Both the position numbers and the translations under genes were made by a program. From positions 62,001 through 126,000 of the forward strand of contig NZ_NWVD01000007.1 of NCBI RefSeq assembly GCF_002374835.1: DNA of 64,000 nt. Direction: 5' to 3'. The notes below the pieces were generated by a model. That model was given only the letters and a program-made list of their open reading frames with translations. It was not told the DNA's origin and searched no databases. Positions 24,477 through 34,197 of the stretch are shown piece after piece; the stretch's first letter is position 1; each line of letters starts with the position of its first letter. The DNA comes from Sphingomonas ginsenosidimutans (GTDB lineage Bacteria > Pseudomonadota > Alphaproteobacteria > Sphingomonadales > Sphingomonadaceae).

Positions 24477-25838
24477 ATGGATTTCGCGTTGCCGCCGGAG
24501 CTGAAGGACTATCTGGCCGAGCTTGACCGGTTCATCGAGGCCGAGATCCGCCCGCTGGAGGAAGCCGACGACAATGTCCGCTTCTTCGATCACCGCCGCG
24601 AATATGCGCGCACCGATTTCGAGCGCGGCGGGCTGCCGAACCACGACTGGGAAGCGCTGCTGCGCGAGGCGCGGACGCGCGCGGACCGGGCGGGGCATCT
24701 GCGCTTCGCGATGGATCCCAAGTTCGGCGGCAAGGGCGGGTCCAACCTTTGGATGTGCGTGATCCGCGAATATCTGGCTGCCAAGGGGCTGGGGCTGCAC
24801 AACGATCTGCAGAACGAACATTCGATCGTCGCCAACAACCCGTTCGCCAAGATGTTCGACGACTTCGGCACGCCGGAACAGAAGGAGGAATTTCTGTCGG
24901 GCATGCTGGACGGCACGAAGCGAATCACCTTCGGCCTGACCGAACCGCGCCACGGCTCGGACGCGACGCACATGGAGACGCGCGGCGTCCGCGCCGAGCG
25001 TGACGGGCGCAGCGGATGGCTGCTCAACGGCGAGAAGATGTGGACGACCGGGATGCATGTCGCCACGCATTGCGCGCTGTTCGCCCGTACCAGCGGGGAG
25101 GACGGCGCGGCGCGCGGGATCACCTGTTTCCTGGTGCCCGCCGATGCGCCGGGGGTGCAGGTGGAGGAATATCTGTGGACGTTCAACATGCCCACCGATC
25201 ACCCGCGCGTCAGCTTCACCGACGTATGGGTGCCCGACAGCGCGATCTTCGGTGAACCGGACAACGGCCTGCCGCTGGCGCAGAGCTTCGTCCACGAAAA
25301 CCGCATCCGCCAGGCCGCCGGCAGCCTGGGCGCGGCCGTTTACTGCATCGAGGAAGCGGTCCGCTACGCCCGCCAGCGCCAGCCGTTCGGCGAGGACCTG
25401 TCGCGCAACCAGGCGATCCAGTTCCCGCTGGTGGAACTGGCGACGCAGGCGGAGATGCTGCGGCTGCTGATCCGCAAGACCGCGTGGCAGATGGACCAGA
25501 TGCAGCACAAGGAGGTGGAACGGCACCTGTCCGACAAGGTCAGCATGTGCAATTACTGGGCGAACCGGCTGGCGTGCGAGGCGGCCGATCGCGCGATGCA
25601 GGTGCACGGCGGGATCGGTTATTCCCGGCACAAGCCGTTCGAACACATCTATCGCCACCACCGCCGCTATCGCATCACTGAGGGCGCGGAGGAGATCCAG
25701 ATGCGCAAGGTGGCCGCGTTCCTGTTCGGCTACATGGGACCGCGTCGGGCCGAGTTCGACTCGCTGGACTGGAACGACGTCGACTATCGCGTCGAACCGC
25801 AGATTCGCCCGCGCACCGGCTGGCAGGCGCTGTCGTAA
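24477..25838 (+). CDS. Acyl-CoA dehydrogenase (ACAD10/11-like)
   Basis: A 453-residue FAD enzyme that desaturates acyl-CoA. The flavin and substrate signatures are FGLTEPRHGSDATHMETRG and KMWTTGMH; the C-terminal domain shows QVHGGIGYSRHKPFEH and then RYRITEGAEEIQMRKVA, where the glutamate of TEGAEE is in the usual position for a catalytic base. The length is longer than the 380-residue short-chain enzymes and matches the ACAD10/11-like group. It is divergent from the phosphotransferase gene with 68 bases between the starts. The ribosome site GGAGAGG precedes ATG 24477. Together they may break down 4-hydroxy or otherwise hydroxylated fatty acids. Confidence 0.9.
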   Translation: MDFALPPELKDYLAELDRFIEAEIRPLEEADDNVRFFDHRREYARTDFERGGLPNHDWEALLREARTRADRAGHLRFAMDPKFGGKGGSNLWMCVIREYLAAKGLGLHNDLQNEHSIVANNPFAKMFDDFGTPEQKEEFLSGMLDGTKRITFGLTEPRHGSDATHMETRGVRAERDGRSGWLLNGEKMWTTGMHVATHCALFARTSGEDGAARGITCFLVPADAPGVQVEEYLWTFNMPTDHPRVSFTDVWVPDSAIFGEPDNGLPLAQSFVHENRIRQAAGSLGAAVYCIEEAVRYARQRQPFGEDLSRNQAIQFPLVELATQAEMLRLLIRKTAWQMDQMQHKEVERHLSDKVSMCNYWANRLACEAADRAMQVHGGIGYSRHKPFEHIYRHHRRYRITEGAEEIQMRKVAAFLFGYMGPRRAEFDSLDWNDVDYRVEPQIRPRTGWQALS

Positions 25839-25871
25839 AGGGACTTGCGGTCGCGGGCGATGCCAGCATAA

Positions 25872-26900
<1,029 letters not shown>

Positions 26901-26972
26901 GGGGAGCGGTTCGGCGCGTCGTGGAGGGCCACGGCGCACCGTCCGCCGAACCGCGATCGTTCGCCGCTCCCC
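26901..26972. terminator. Nested inverted repeat between convergent genes
   Basis: GCGGTTCGGCG at 26906-26916 is the exact complement of 26944-26954, and GGGGAGCGG at 26901-26909 is complementary to 26964-26972. The two pairings share the left-hand GCGG, so they could be alternative or consecutive stems. The site fills the 85-base gap between the nitronate monooxygenase-like gene and the convergent cytidine deaminase gene, fitting a terminator, although no T-run is present. Confidence 0.45.
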
Positions 26973-26985
26973 GCGTTCGTACCGC

Positions 26986-27441
26986 TCAGGCGATGCCCAG
27001 GTCCGCCGGCCCGAAGGCATCGGGCAACAGGTCGGACAGGCGATAGCTGGCGATTCGATCGCCCTGCGCACCCGCGCAATGGACGCGCAGGTCGTTGCCG
27101 CTCAGTTGTGCCGCCTCGTTCAGCACTTGCCGGCAGCGGCCGCACGGGCGCACCGGATCGCTGCCGGTGGCACGGCCGTCCGCGTCCATCGCGCCGCCGA
27201 TGACGCCCACCGCCACCACCTCGCGCAGCCGCCCTTGCGCCGCCACGGTGGCGATCGCGACGGTTTCGGCGCATAGCGACAGGCCGTAGCTGGCGTTTTC
27301 GACATTGGCGCCGGTCACCACGCTGCCATCGGTCAGCAGCACCGCGGCCCCCACCGCGAAGCGCGAATAGGGCGCGTGGGCATTCGCCGCGGCCGTACGG
27401 GCCATCGCGATCAGCCGCGTCGCTTCGTTGTCATCGGTCAT
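26986..27441 (-). CDS. cdd: Cytidine deaminase
   Basis: A 151-residue homotetrameric-type enzyme that deaminates cytidine and deoxycytidine to uridine forms for pyrimidine salvage. Zinc is held by Cys57, Cys100 and Cys103 (in LCAET and RPCGRC) and the catalytic Glu59 is the proton shuttle. The substrate loop VENASYGLSLCAE matches the family. The ATG overlaps the stop of the GH25 gene by 4 bases (ATGA), so it is translated second in that minus-strand pair. The length is usual for the short form. Confidence 0.94.
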   Translation of the reverse strand: MTDDNEATRLIAMARTAAANAHAPYSRFAVGAAVLLTDGSVVTGANVENASYGLSLCAETVAIATVAAQGRLREVVAVGVIGGAMDADGRATGSDPVRPCGRCRQVLNEAAQLSGNDLRVHCAGAQGDRIASYRLSDLLPDAFGPADLGIA

Positions 27442-28115
27442 TGCGCCACCGCCACGTCCCAGTTCACCGGTCCTTCGGCCCCGTCGATACGCCGCACGTC
27501 GCTGGCGCGCCACATCCGCCAGCCGCGCGCGCCATAGCCGGGCTTCAGGAAATTGCCCTCCGCCCACAGGCTGCGGCGGAACGCCTCGGTCAGGCGATAA
27601 TCGCCCTCCACCGCGCGCGTTACCTTAAGCAGCACAGGCTTGCCGGTGTGCGATTCGATGCGGCGGATCATTTCCGCCACGTCGGCGATCAACGCGGCGC
27701 GCTCGGGGCGGTCGGCGCAGCCGTCATCATAGGAAAAGTCGATCGCGGCGGGCAGCGCGGTGGGATCGCGCGGGACCAGCGTGTTGAACGCATCCGCCTG
27801 CGCCCGCGCGGGCTGGCAGAAGGAGAAGACGTGGATCGCGCCGCGCCGCACGCCGGCCGCCGCCATCGCATCCCAATGGGTCAGGAACGCATGGTCGCGC
27901 TGGCCCGCGCCTGTCGTCGCCACCGCATAGCCGAAATCGGCGCCGGCGCCCTTCAGCACCGGCCAGTCGATCGCGCCGGTGCGTTCGGACACGTCGACGC
28001 CCTGCACCGGATAGGTTTCGGTCGAGGGATGCCAGCGCATCGCCACCCGCCATGCCGCGACGCCGGAGAGCGCCAGCGCAGCGACGATCAGCACGAACCG
28101 TCCCAGACCCCACAT
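27438..28115 (-). CDS. GH25 lysozyme-like protein with altered active site
   Basis: A 225-residue protein with an N-terminal membrane helix (about 5-22) and a glycoside hydrolase 25 fold: GVDVSERTGAIDW at 39-51, AIHVFSFCQPA at about 94-103, and GWRMWRASD near the C-terminus where GH25 enzymes have a conserved Trp. Family enzymes cleave peptidoglycan. However, the usual D-x-E catalytic motif is Asp126-Phe-Ser128 here, and the usual KATEG is VATTG. Both changes remove acidic residues, so activity is doubtful. It is likely anchored in the periplasm. The upstream UPF0262 gene and downstream cdd are on the same strand. Confidence 0.8.
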   Translation of the reverse strand: MWGLGRFVLIVAALALSGVAAWRVAMRWHPSTETYPVQGVDVSERTGAIDWPVLKGAGADFGYAVATTGAGQRDHAFLTHWDAMAAAGVRRGAIHVFSFCQPARAQADAFNTLVPRDPTALPAAIDFSYDDGCADRPERAALIADVAEMIRRIESHTGKPVLLKVTRAVEGDYRLTEAFRRSLWAEGNFLKPGYGARGWRMWRASDVRRIDGAEGPVNWDVAVAQ

Positions 28116-28130
28116 GAATGATGTACCCGT

Positions 28131-28613
28131 CTAAGCCTTGATGTGCAGCACGCAGATCAGCGTGAACAGCCGCCGCGCGGTGTCGAAGTCGATCTCGATC
28201 TTGCCGTCCAGCCGCTCCATCAGCAGCGTCGCGGCATCGTTGTGGATGCCGCGCCGTGCCATGTCGACCGTTTCGATCTGTTGCGGCGTCGACTGGCGGA
28301 TCGCCTGGAAGTAGCTGTCGCAGATCGCGAAATAGTCGCGGATCGGGCGGCGGAAGCGGCCGAGGCCCAGCACCAGCACCTCCAGCGGAGTGCCGTCCTC
28401 GCGCTTGATCTCGATCGCCAGCCGCCCTTCCTCCACCGACAGGCGCACGCGGTACGGACCGGCATAGCCGTCCGGGTGCTGGCGCTGCGGCGCGAAGTGA
28501 TTGCCCTCGATCAGGTCAAAGATCGCGATCCGGCGTTCCTGCTCGATATCCGCCGACCGCCACAGGATGGTGCGTTCGTCCAGTTCGATGTCGATGATCC
28601 GCGGATCGGCCAT
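28131..28613 (-). CDS. UPF0262 family protein
   Basis: A 160-residue cytoplasmic protein of a family restricted mainly to alphaproteobacteria. The start MADPRIIDIELDERTILWR and the central FAICDSYFQAIR segment are characteristic. No catalytic motif is known. It is divergent from dnaB (107 bases between starts) and lies 15 bases upstream of the GH25 gene, so it probably begins the minus-strand run UPF0262, GH25, cdd. Function is unknown. Confidence 0.85.
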   Translation of the reverse strand: MADPRIIDIELDERTILWRSADIEQERRIAIFDLIEGNHFAPQRQHPDGYAGPYRVRLSVEEGRLAIEIKREDGTPLEVLVLGLGRFRRPIRDYFAICDSYFQAIRQSTPQQIETVDMARRGIHNDAATLLMERLDGKIEIDFDTARRLFTLICVLHIKA

Positions 28614-28720
28614 GCGCCTGCCGATAGAGGCGAACGGTCCGCCCGACAATGCAGGCTATCCACAGCTTTCGCGCCGGCGGGGCTGTCCTACCCGTCGCGG
28701 CGCGCGCTATATGCCGGTCA

Positions 28721-30208
28721 ATGGCGACTCTGGCGTTCCCGCAACCGGCTCCGGCCGAACCCGTTCAGCTGCCCCGCAACGTCGAGGCGGAGGCCGCGAT
28801 GCTGGGGGCGATGATGATCGACAACCGGCTGGCCGACGATATCGTCGACCGGCTGGAGCCGGTGCACTTCTTCGAACCGGTGCACGGGCGCGTTTTCGCC
28901 GCGATCAAGTCGTTGCGCGCGCAGGACATGCTGGCGACCCCGGTGACGCTGCGCCCGATGTTCGAGGCGGACGAGGGGATGCGCGAGCTGGGCGGGGTCG
29001 GCTATCTCGCCAGCCTGACCGGATCGGGTGCGGGGCTGATCGGTGCGCGGCAGTTCGCGACGCAGATCTACGACCTCGCCATGCTGCGCGCCTTGGTGTC
29101 GGTGGGGCACCAGATGGTCGACCGTGCGATGGACACCAGCCAGGAGGTGAATCCGCGCGCGCAGATCGAGGCGGCGGAGGAAGAGCTGTTCCGCGTCTCC
29201 GCCGAAGGCGCGACGGAAAGCAGCGTCAAGAGCTTCGCCCAGGCCAGCACGATGGCCGTGAAGATGGCGGAGAAGGCGCTCAACTGGGGCGGCAACCTGT
29301 CCGGCGTCACCACCGGTCTGGACAGCGTCAACGCCAAGATCGGCGGCATGCACCATTCCGACCTCATGATCCTGGCCGGGCGACCGGGCATGGGCAAGAC
29401 CTCGCTGGCGACGAACATCGCGTTCAACGCGGCGCAGCGGTGGATGCGCGACATGCGCGACGGCATCCCGCCCAGCAAGTCGGTGGGCGCGAAGGTGGCG
29501 TTCTTCAGCCTGGAAATGAGCGCCGACCAGCTGGCCACCCGTATCCTGGCGGAACAGTCGCGGATCAGTTCCGAGGCGCTGCGCATGGGCAAGATCAGCA
29601 AGCAGGAGTTCGAACAGCTGGCGGCGGCGGCGGCGGAGCTGGAGAATCTGCCGTTCTTCATCGACGATACCGGCGGGCTGACGATCGGGTCGCTGCACAC
29701 GCGCGTGCGGCGGTTGCAGCGGCGCCACAATAACGAGATCGGGCTGGTGGTGGTTGATTACCTCCAGCTGCTGACCGGATCGGGCAAGGGCGACGGCAAC
29801 CGCGTGCAGGAAATCTCCGAAATCTCGCGCGGGTTGAAGACGCTGGCCAAGGACATGAACGTCCCCGTGCTGGCGCTGTCGCAGCTGAGCCGCGCGGTGG
29901 AAAGCCGCGAGGACAAGCGCCCGATGCTGTCGGATCTGCGCGAATCCGGGTCGATCGAGCAGGACGCGGACATGGTGTGGTTCGTGTTCCGCGAGGATTA
30001 TTATATAGCGCAGCGCGAACCGAAGCGCCCGATGGAGGGCGACGATGCCAAGGTGTTCGAGGAACATGCCCGCTGGGCGGCGGAAATGGAGCGTGTGTAC
30101 GGGCTGGCGGAGCTGATCGTCGCCAAGCAGCGTCACGGCGCGACCGGCAAGGTGGTGCTCAAATTTGACCCCACGATCACGCGATTCAGCGATTACGCGG
30201 GCTTCTGA
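28721..30208 (+). CDS. dnaB: Replicative DNA helicase DnaB
   Basis: DnaB is the hexameric 5'-3' helicase of the replication fork. The 495-residue product has the N-terminal helical domain (about 20-130, with VEAEAAMLGAMMIDN and EPVHFFEPVHGRVF), a linker and a RecA-like domain. Walker A is GRPGMGKTSLA, FSLEMSADQLA follows, Walker B is VVVDYLQLL, and SQLSRAVESR is in the usual place. A segment of about 15 extra residues rich in Arg/Asp lies after Walker A (QRWMRDMRDGIPPSKS), as in other alphaproteobacterial DnaB. The ATG at 28721 puts the first conserved segment at residue 18. It is divergent from the UPF0262 gene. Confidence 0.96.
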   Translation: MATLAFPQPAPAEPVQLPRNVEAEAAMLGAMMIDNRLADDIVDRLEPVHFFEPVHGRVFAAIKSLRAQDMLATPVTLRPMFEADEGMRELGGVGYLASLTGSGAGLIGARQFATQIYDLAMLRALVSVGHQMVDRAMDTSQEVNPRAQIEAAEEELFRVSAEGATESSVKSFAQASTMAVKMAEKALNWGGNLSGVTTGLDSVNAKIGGMHHSDLMILAGRPGMGKTSLATNIAFNAAQRWMRDMRDGIPPSKSVGAKVAFFSLEMSADQLATRILAEQSRISSEALRMGKISKQEFEQLAAAAAELENLPFFIDDTGGLTIGSLHTRVRRLQRRHNNEIGLVVVDYLQLLTGSGKGDGNRVQEISEISRGLKTLAKDMNVPVLALSQLSRAVESREDKRPMLSDLRESGSIEQDADMVWFVFREDYYIAQREPKRPMEGDDAKVFEEHARWAAEMERVYGLAELIVAKQRHGATGKVVLKFDPTITRFSDYAGF

Positions 30209-30270
30209 CGCGTTCCAGACGGGGTAAAACACGTGGCGCGACGCGAGTCGCGGCGGCAAAATGGGGCTAT

Positions 30271-31743
30271 TCAGCGCGGACGGTATTCGATCCGCGCGCT
30301 TCCTTCCGCCCGGACGGGCATGAACAGGCCCGCGCCGGTCACCTGCAACTGCCCGTTGGTGACGCGCGTGACGTCGGTGGAAAGCAGGAAATCGCCTTCC
30401 TGCCGGTGGCCGATCGCGCGTTGTGCCTTGCCGATCACCTTCTGATAATCGGGCGCGAAATCGTGCTGGAGCGCCAGTGCGATCGCGTCATGGACCTGCG
30501 CATCGTCGAACAGGTGGACGAGCAGGTCGACCGCGGTCGAATCGGTGCGGGTCACGAGCGAGACGTCGCGGGCGCGCACCAGCTGCGACCCGGGCTCGTT
30601 ATAAGGGAGCGCCGACAGCCATACCTCGCCGCTGGTCGGCCCGATCGACCCGTCGTGGGTGCGCACCTTCGCAGTGACGCCGATCGCCAGCCGCCCGCCG
30701 GTGGTGGCGTAGACGGTGACCTTTCCGAATTCGGCATCGACGCGGCCGATCCCGGCGAGCGTGATGCCGCGCGCCGCCAGCTTGGCCAGCGTCCGCTGCA
30801 CCACCGGTTCGAGCTGCGCGTAGTCGGCGAGCACCGGGACGAAGAAGCGCAGCCCCGGCTGGCCCGAGACGCGCCCCGGCGGGGGAAGGGGAGTGACGGG
30901 CGGATCGGCCGGGCGTTGCCCGACGAAGGTTTGCGTCAGCGCCTCTGCCGACAGTAGCAGCGTCAGCCGTCGCCCATCGATCCGATAGCCGCCGAAGCCG
31001 AGCGTGCGCGGCGCGATGCGCAGCCAGGCGGGCGGATTGCGCTTGCTCAGTTCGATCGAGGTGAACGCCTTCGCCCAGATATCCGCCAGCTGCGCGCGCA
31101 ATCCCAGCTTCGCCAGGTGGCGCGGCAGGTCGCGTTCCAGGTCGGCGACAACGCGCTTCAGCTTCTCGTCCGCCTTGGAGGTGAAGGTGATGCGCTGGCC
31201 GGCGATGTCGATGCCGGGTTCCTCGCGCCAGTCATAGTCGAGGTCGACGGTCGCGGTCGGTTGCCAGTTGCCGACGATGCGCAGCCGCGCGGTCGCGCGC
31301 ACGGTCGCACTGCCGGTGGCGGTTTCGCTGACGACGCCGCCCACTTTCCGCGCGGAGATCGACGCGCGCACCGGCATGACGATGCGCAGCCGCTCCCCGC
31401 TGCCCGACAACGCAATCGCGCCGCGGGTGACGCGCCCGACCAGCCGGCAGCCGAGGTCGGGCGTCACCTTGAGCTTGCCGATCCGCCGCCCCGCGACGCA
31501 ACGGTCGCGCTGCTCGTCGATGGTCCACAGCGTGCGCGGCAATTCCTTTTCCAGCCCGCGTTCCAGCTGCCCCATATCGGCGACGACCGGGACGGTGATC
31601 GTCGAGGACTGGTCCGGCAGCTTCGCGTTTTCGGTGTCGACGCGCGGGGGCGCGGGATGATCCTGCGGCCGGTGGCACGCCGCGACGGGCAGGATCAGGG
31701 TCAGCAACAGCAAACGGCGCACCCGATCGTCCCCCATCCTCAT
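30271..31743 (-). CDS. DUF4403 family lipoprotein
   Basis: A 490-residue predicted lipoprotein: two Met starts (31743 and 31737) precede a basic-hydrophobic signal ending in the lipobox PVAAC near residue 23. The body matches DUF4403, a large beta-rich family with repeats of about 150 residues. Internal similarity is visible between the VPVVADMGQLERGLEKELPRTL segment near 52 and the VPVLADYAQLEPVVQRTLAKL segment near 305. This duplication resembles lipid-binding BPI/TULIP-like proteins, but that is inference. It may act in the outer-membrane inner leaflet or periplasm. It lies 63 bases upstream (in genomic order) of the DUF808 stop and ends convergent with dnaB. Confidence 0.82.
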   Translation of the reverse strand: MRMGDDRVRRLLLLTLILPVAACHRPQDHPAPPRVDTENAKLPDQSSTITVPVVADMGQLERGLEKELPRTLWTIDEQRDRCVAGRRIGKLKVTPDLGCRLVGRVTRGAIALSGSGERLRIVMPVRASISARKVGGVVSETATGSATVRATARLRIVGNWQPTATVDLDYDWREEPGIDIAGQRITFTSKADEKLKRVVADLERDLPRHLAKLGLRAQLADIWAKAFTSIELSKRNPPAWLRIAPRTLGFGGYRIDGRRLTLLLSAEALTQTFVGQRPADPPVTPLPPPGRVSGQPGLRFFVPVLADYAQLEPVVQRTLAKLAARGITLAGIGRVDAEFGKVTVYATTGGRLAIGVTAKVRTHDGSIGPTSGEVWLSALPYNEPGSQLVRARDVSLVTRTDSTAVDLLVHLFDDAQVHDAIALALQHDFAPDYQKVIGKAQRAIGHRQEGDFLLSTDVTRVTNGQLQVTGAGLFMPVRAEGSARIEYRPR

Positions 31744-31806
31744 CCACGGTGATGGTTCTCAATCCGTAACGACCAATTTCGATCCCTGAACGCCGTTGGC
31801 GGGCTC

Positions 31807-32742
31807 TTAATGTGCGCGGGCGGCGTGGAGGCGGTGCAGCGCCAACGCGATCGCGCCGCCGATCAAAAGGCCGATGATGCCGGACGCCAGCGCGGTGACG
31901 ATCCACGCCAACGCGCCGCCGATCGCCGGCACCAGATGCGCGGCGGCTTCCGATGCGTCGTGGACGAGATGCGCCGGCGCGGCGAGGCCCAGTTCCTCCG
32001 CGCCGTGGAGCAGGATGCCGCCGCCGACCCAGATCATCGCGGCGGTGCCGATCACCGCCAGCCAGCGCATCAGCACCGGCACGCCCTTCACCAGTCCGCG
32101 CCCGATCGCGCGCAGCGCGCCCGACCCGGTGCGTGCCAGGTACAGGCCGACGTCGTCCGCCTTCACGATCAGCGCGACGACGCCGTAGACGCCCGCGGTG
32201 ATCGCCACCGCGACCAGCGCCAGCACCAGCGCCTGCGTCACCAGCGGCGAATCGGCGACCTCCGACAGGGCGATTGCCATGATTTCCGCCGAGAGGATGA
32301 AATCGGTGCGGATCGCGCCGGCGACCTTCTGGTTTTCCAGCGCGACCGGGTCGAGGCCAGCGTCTGCCGCTTCTTCCTCATGCCCGCCGGACAGCGCCTC
32401 GATCACCTTTTCGGCGCCCTCGAAACACAGATACGCGCCGCCGGCCATCAGCAGCGGGGTGATCGCCCATGGGGCGAGCGCGCTGAGGATCAGCGCGGCG
32501 GGCAGCAGGAACAGCAATTTGTTGCGGATCGAACCGAGCGCGATCTTGCCGATGATCGGCAGCTCGCGCTGCGGCGAGAGGCCGACGACGTAGCGCGGGG
32601 TGACCGCAGTATCGTCCACCACCACGCCCGCGGCCTTCACCCCCGCCTTGCCCGCGGCGGCGCCGACATCGTCGAGCGAGGCCGCCGCCAGCCGGGTCAG
32701 CCCCGCGATATCGTCCAGCAGTGCGACCAGTCCGCTTGCCAT
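31807..32742 (-). CDS. DUF808 family membrane protein (YedI-like)
   Basis: A 311-residue inner-membrane protein with at least five hydrophobic segments. The N-terminus MASGLVALLDDIAGLTRLAA and the D-D-x-A-V-T-P-R-Y-V-V-G motif near residue 42 are typical of DUF808, as is the ENQKVAGAIRTDFILSAEIMAIAL stretch. E. coli YedI belongs here; its function is not known. It lies 36 bases downstream of astD on the same strand, so it is likely part of the selO-astD transcript. Confidence 0.88.
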   Translation of the reverse strand: MASGLVALLDDIAGLTRLAAASLDDVGAAAGKAGVKAAGVVVDDTAVTPRYVVGLSPQRELPIIGKIALGSIRNKLLFLLPAALILSALAPWAITPLLMAGGAYLCFEGAEKVIEALSGGHEEEAADAGLDPVALENQKVAGAIRTDFILSAEIMAIALSEVADSPLVTQALVLALVAVAITAGVYGVVALIVKADDVGLYLARTGSGALRAIGRGLVKGVPVLMRWLAVIGTAAMIWVGGGILLHGAEELGLAAPAHLVHDASEAAAHLVPAIGGALAWIVTALASGIIGLLIGGAIALALHRLHAARAH

Positions 32743-32778
32743 GCCCGTCTTTCCCCCGTGATGCCCGTGCCGGGCGCG

Positions 32779-34188
32779 TCAGCCGTCGGCCAGCCCGATG
32801 CCGATCGCCGCACGCGCCGCATCCGCTTCGTTCGAAACGACCGGATAGGCGCAATAATCGGCGGCGTAATAGGCGCTGGGCCGGTGATTGCCGGACCAGC
32901 CGACGCCGCCGAACGGCGCCGAGGAAGACGCACCGTTGGTCGGCTTGTTCCAGTTGACGATCCCGGCGCGCGCGCCGGCCCAGAAACGGTCGAACAGCGC
33001 GGGCGTCTGGCTGACCAGCGACGCCGACAGGCCGTAGCGGGTGTTGTTCGCCTCCGCGATGGCGGCGTCGAAATCGTCGATGCGGATCACCTGCAGCAGT
33101 GGGCCGAACAGCTCAACATCGGGGCGGCCGGGCATGTCGGTGACGTCGATGATGCCGGGGGTGACGAACGGGCGCGCCGGATCGGGGCGCGCCATGTGGC
33201 GGATCGGGCGTCCGCCCTTCATCAACAGCGCCAGGAAGCTTTCGGTGAGGCCGTCGGCGGTTTCGTTGTCGATCACGGGGCCCATGAACGGCTGGGGATC
33301 GTCGTGCGGCGCGCCGACGATCAGCCGCCCGGTCAGCCGCGACAGTTCCGCGATCAGACCGTCGGCCAGCTGTTCCTGCACGATCAGCCGCCGCGCGGCG
33401 GTGCACCGCTGGCCCGCGGTGGTGAAGGCCGATTGTGCCACCAGCACCGCGGCGGTGTGCAGATCGGGGGTGTCCCACACCACGATCGGGTTGTTGCCGC
33501 CCATTTCGAGCGCCAGGATCTTTTCCGGCATTTCCGCGAACTGGCGGTTGAGCGCGATGCCGGTGCGCGCCGATCCGGTGAACAGCAGCCCGTCGATATC
33601 GGGATGCGCGGCCAGCGCCTTGCCCTCCGCCGGGCCCCCGACCAGCACGCGCACGGCCTCCTCGGGCACGCCGGCGGCGTGGTAGCATTCCACCAGGAAC
33701 ACGCCGGTGGCCGGGGTCTTTTCCGACGGTTTGAACACCACCGCATTGCCCGCGATCAGCGCCGGGACGATGTGGCCGTTGGGCAGGTGGGCGGGGAAAT
33801 TGTACGGGCCGAGCACCGCCAGCACGCCATGCGGCTTGTGACGCAGCGCCATGCGGCTGTTCATCGGCGCGTCCATCCGCCGCTGTGCGGTGCGTTCGGC
33901 GTAAGCGGTGATCGAGATATCGACCTTGGCGATGACGCTGTCGACCTCGGTACGCGCCTCCCACAGGGGCTTGCCGGTTTCGCGTGCGATCAGATCGGTG
34001 AAGGCGTCGGCGCGCTGGCGCACGACATTGGCGAAGCGGCGCAGCGTTTCGATACGGAACGCCAGCGATCGCGCCGCCCAGGGCATGAACCCGTCGCGTG
34101 CGGTCGCGACCTCCAGGTCGACATCGCCCTTCTCCCCGCGCCACAGTTCGGCGCCGGTGGCCGGTTCGTACGAGATCACGTCTGCCAT
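32779..34188 (-). CDS. astD: Succinylglutamate-semialdehyde dehydrogenase-like enzyme AstD
   Basis: A 469-residue NAD(P)-dependent aldehyde dehydrogenase. The family fit to AstD comes from the N-terminal YEPATGAELWRG, the GPYNFPAHLPNGHIVPALIAGN segment, the catalytic Cys in AGQRCTAARR and Glu in LALEMGGNNP, and the C-terminal NWNKPTNGASSSAPFGGVG. AstD oxidises N-succinylglutamate semialdehyde to N-succinylglutamate in the arginine succinyltransferase pathway. No other ast gene is in the window, so the rest of the pathway is elsewhere or absent. It follows selO by 9 bases, so the two are cotranscribed. Confidence 0.9.
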   Translation of the reverse strand: MADVISYEPATGAELWRGEKGDVDLEVATARDGFMPWAARSLAFRIETLRRFANVVRQRADAFTDLIARETGKPLWEARTEVDSVIAKVDISITAYAERTAQRRMDAPMNSRMALRHKPHGVLAVLGPYNFPAHLPNGHIVPALIAGNAVVFKPSEKTPATGVFLVECYHAAGVPEEAVRVLVGGPAEGKALAAHPDIDGLLFTGSARTGIALNRQFAEMPEKILALEMGGNNPIVVWDTPDLHTAAVLVAQSAFTTAGQRCTAARRLIVQEQLADGLIAELSRLTGRLIVGAPHDDPQPFMGPVIDNETADGLTESFLALLMKGGRPIRHMARPDPARPFVTPGIIDVTDMPGRPDVELFGPLLQVIRIDDFDAAIAEANNTRYGLSASLVSQTPALFDRFWAGARAGIVNWNKPTNGASSSAPFGGVGWSGNHRPSAYYAADYCAYPVVSNEADAARAAIGIGLADG

Positions 34189-34197
34189 GGCGCCGTC

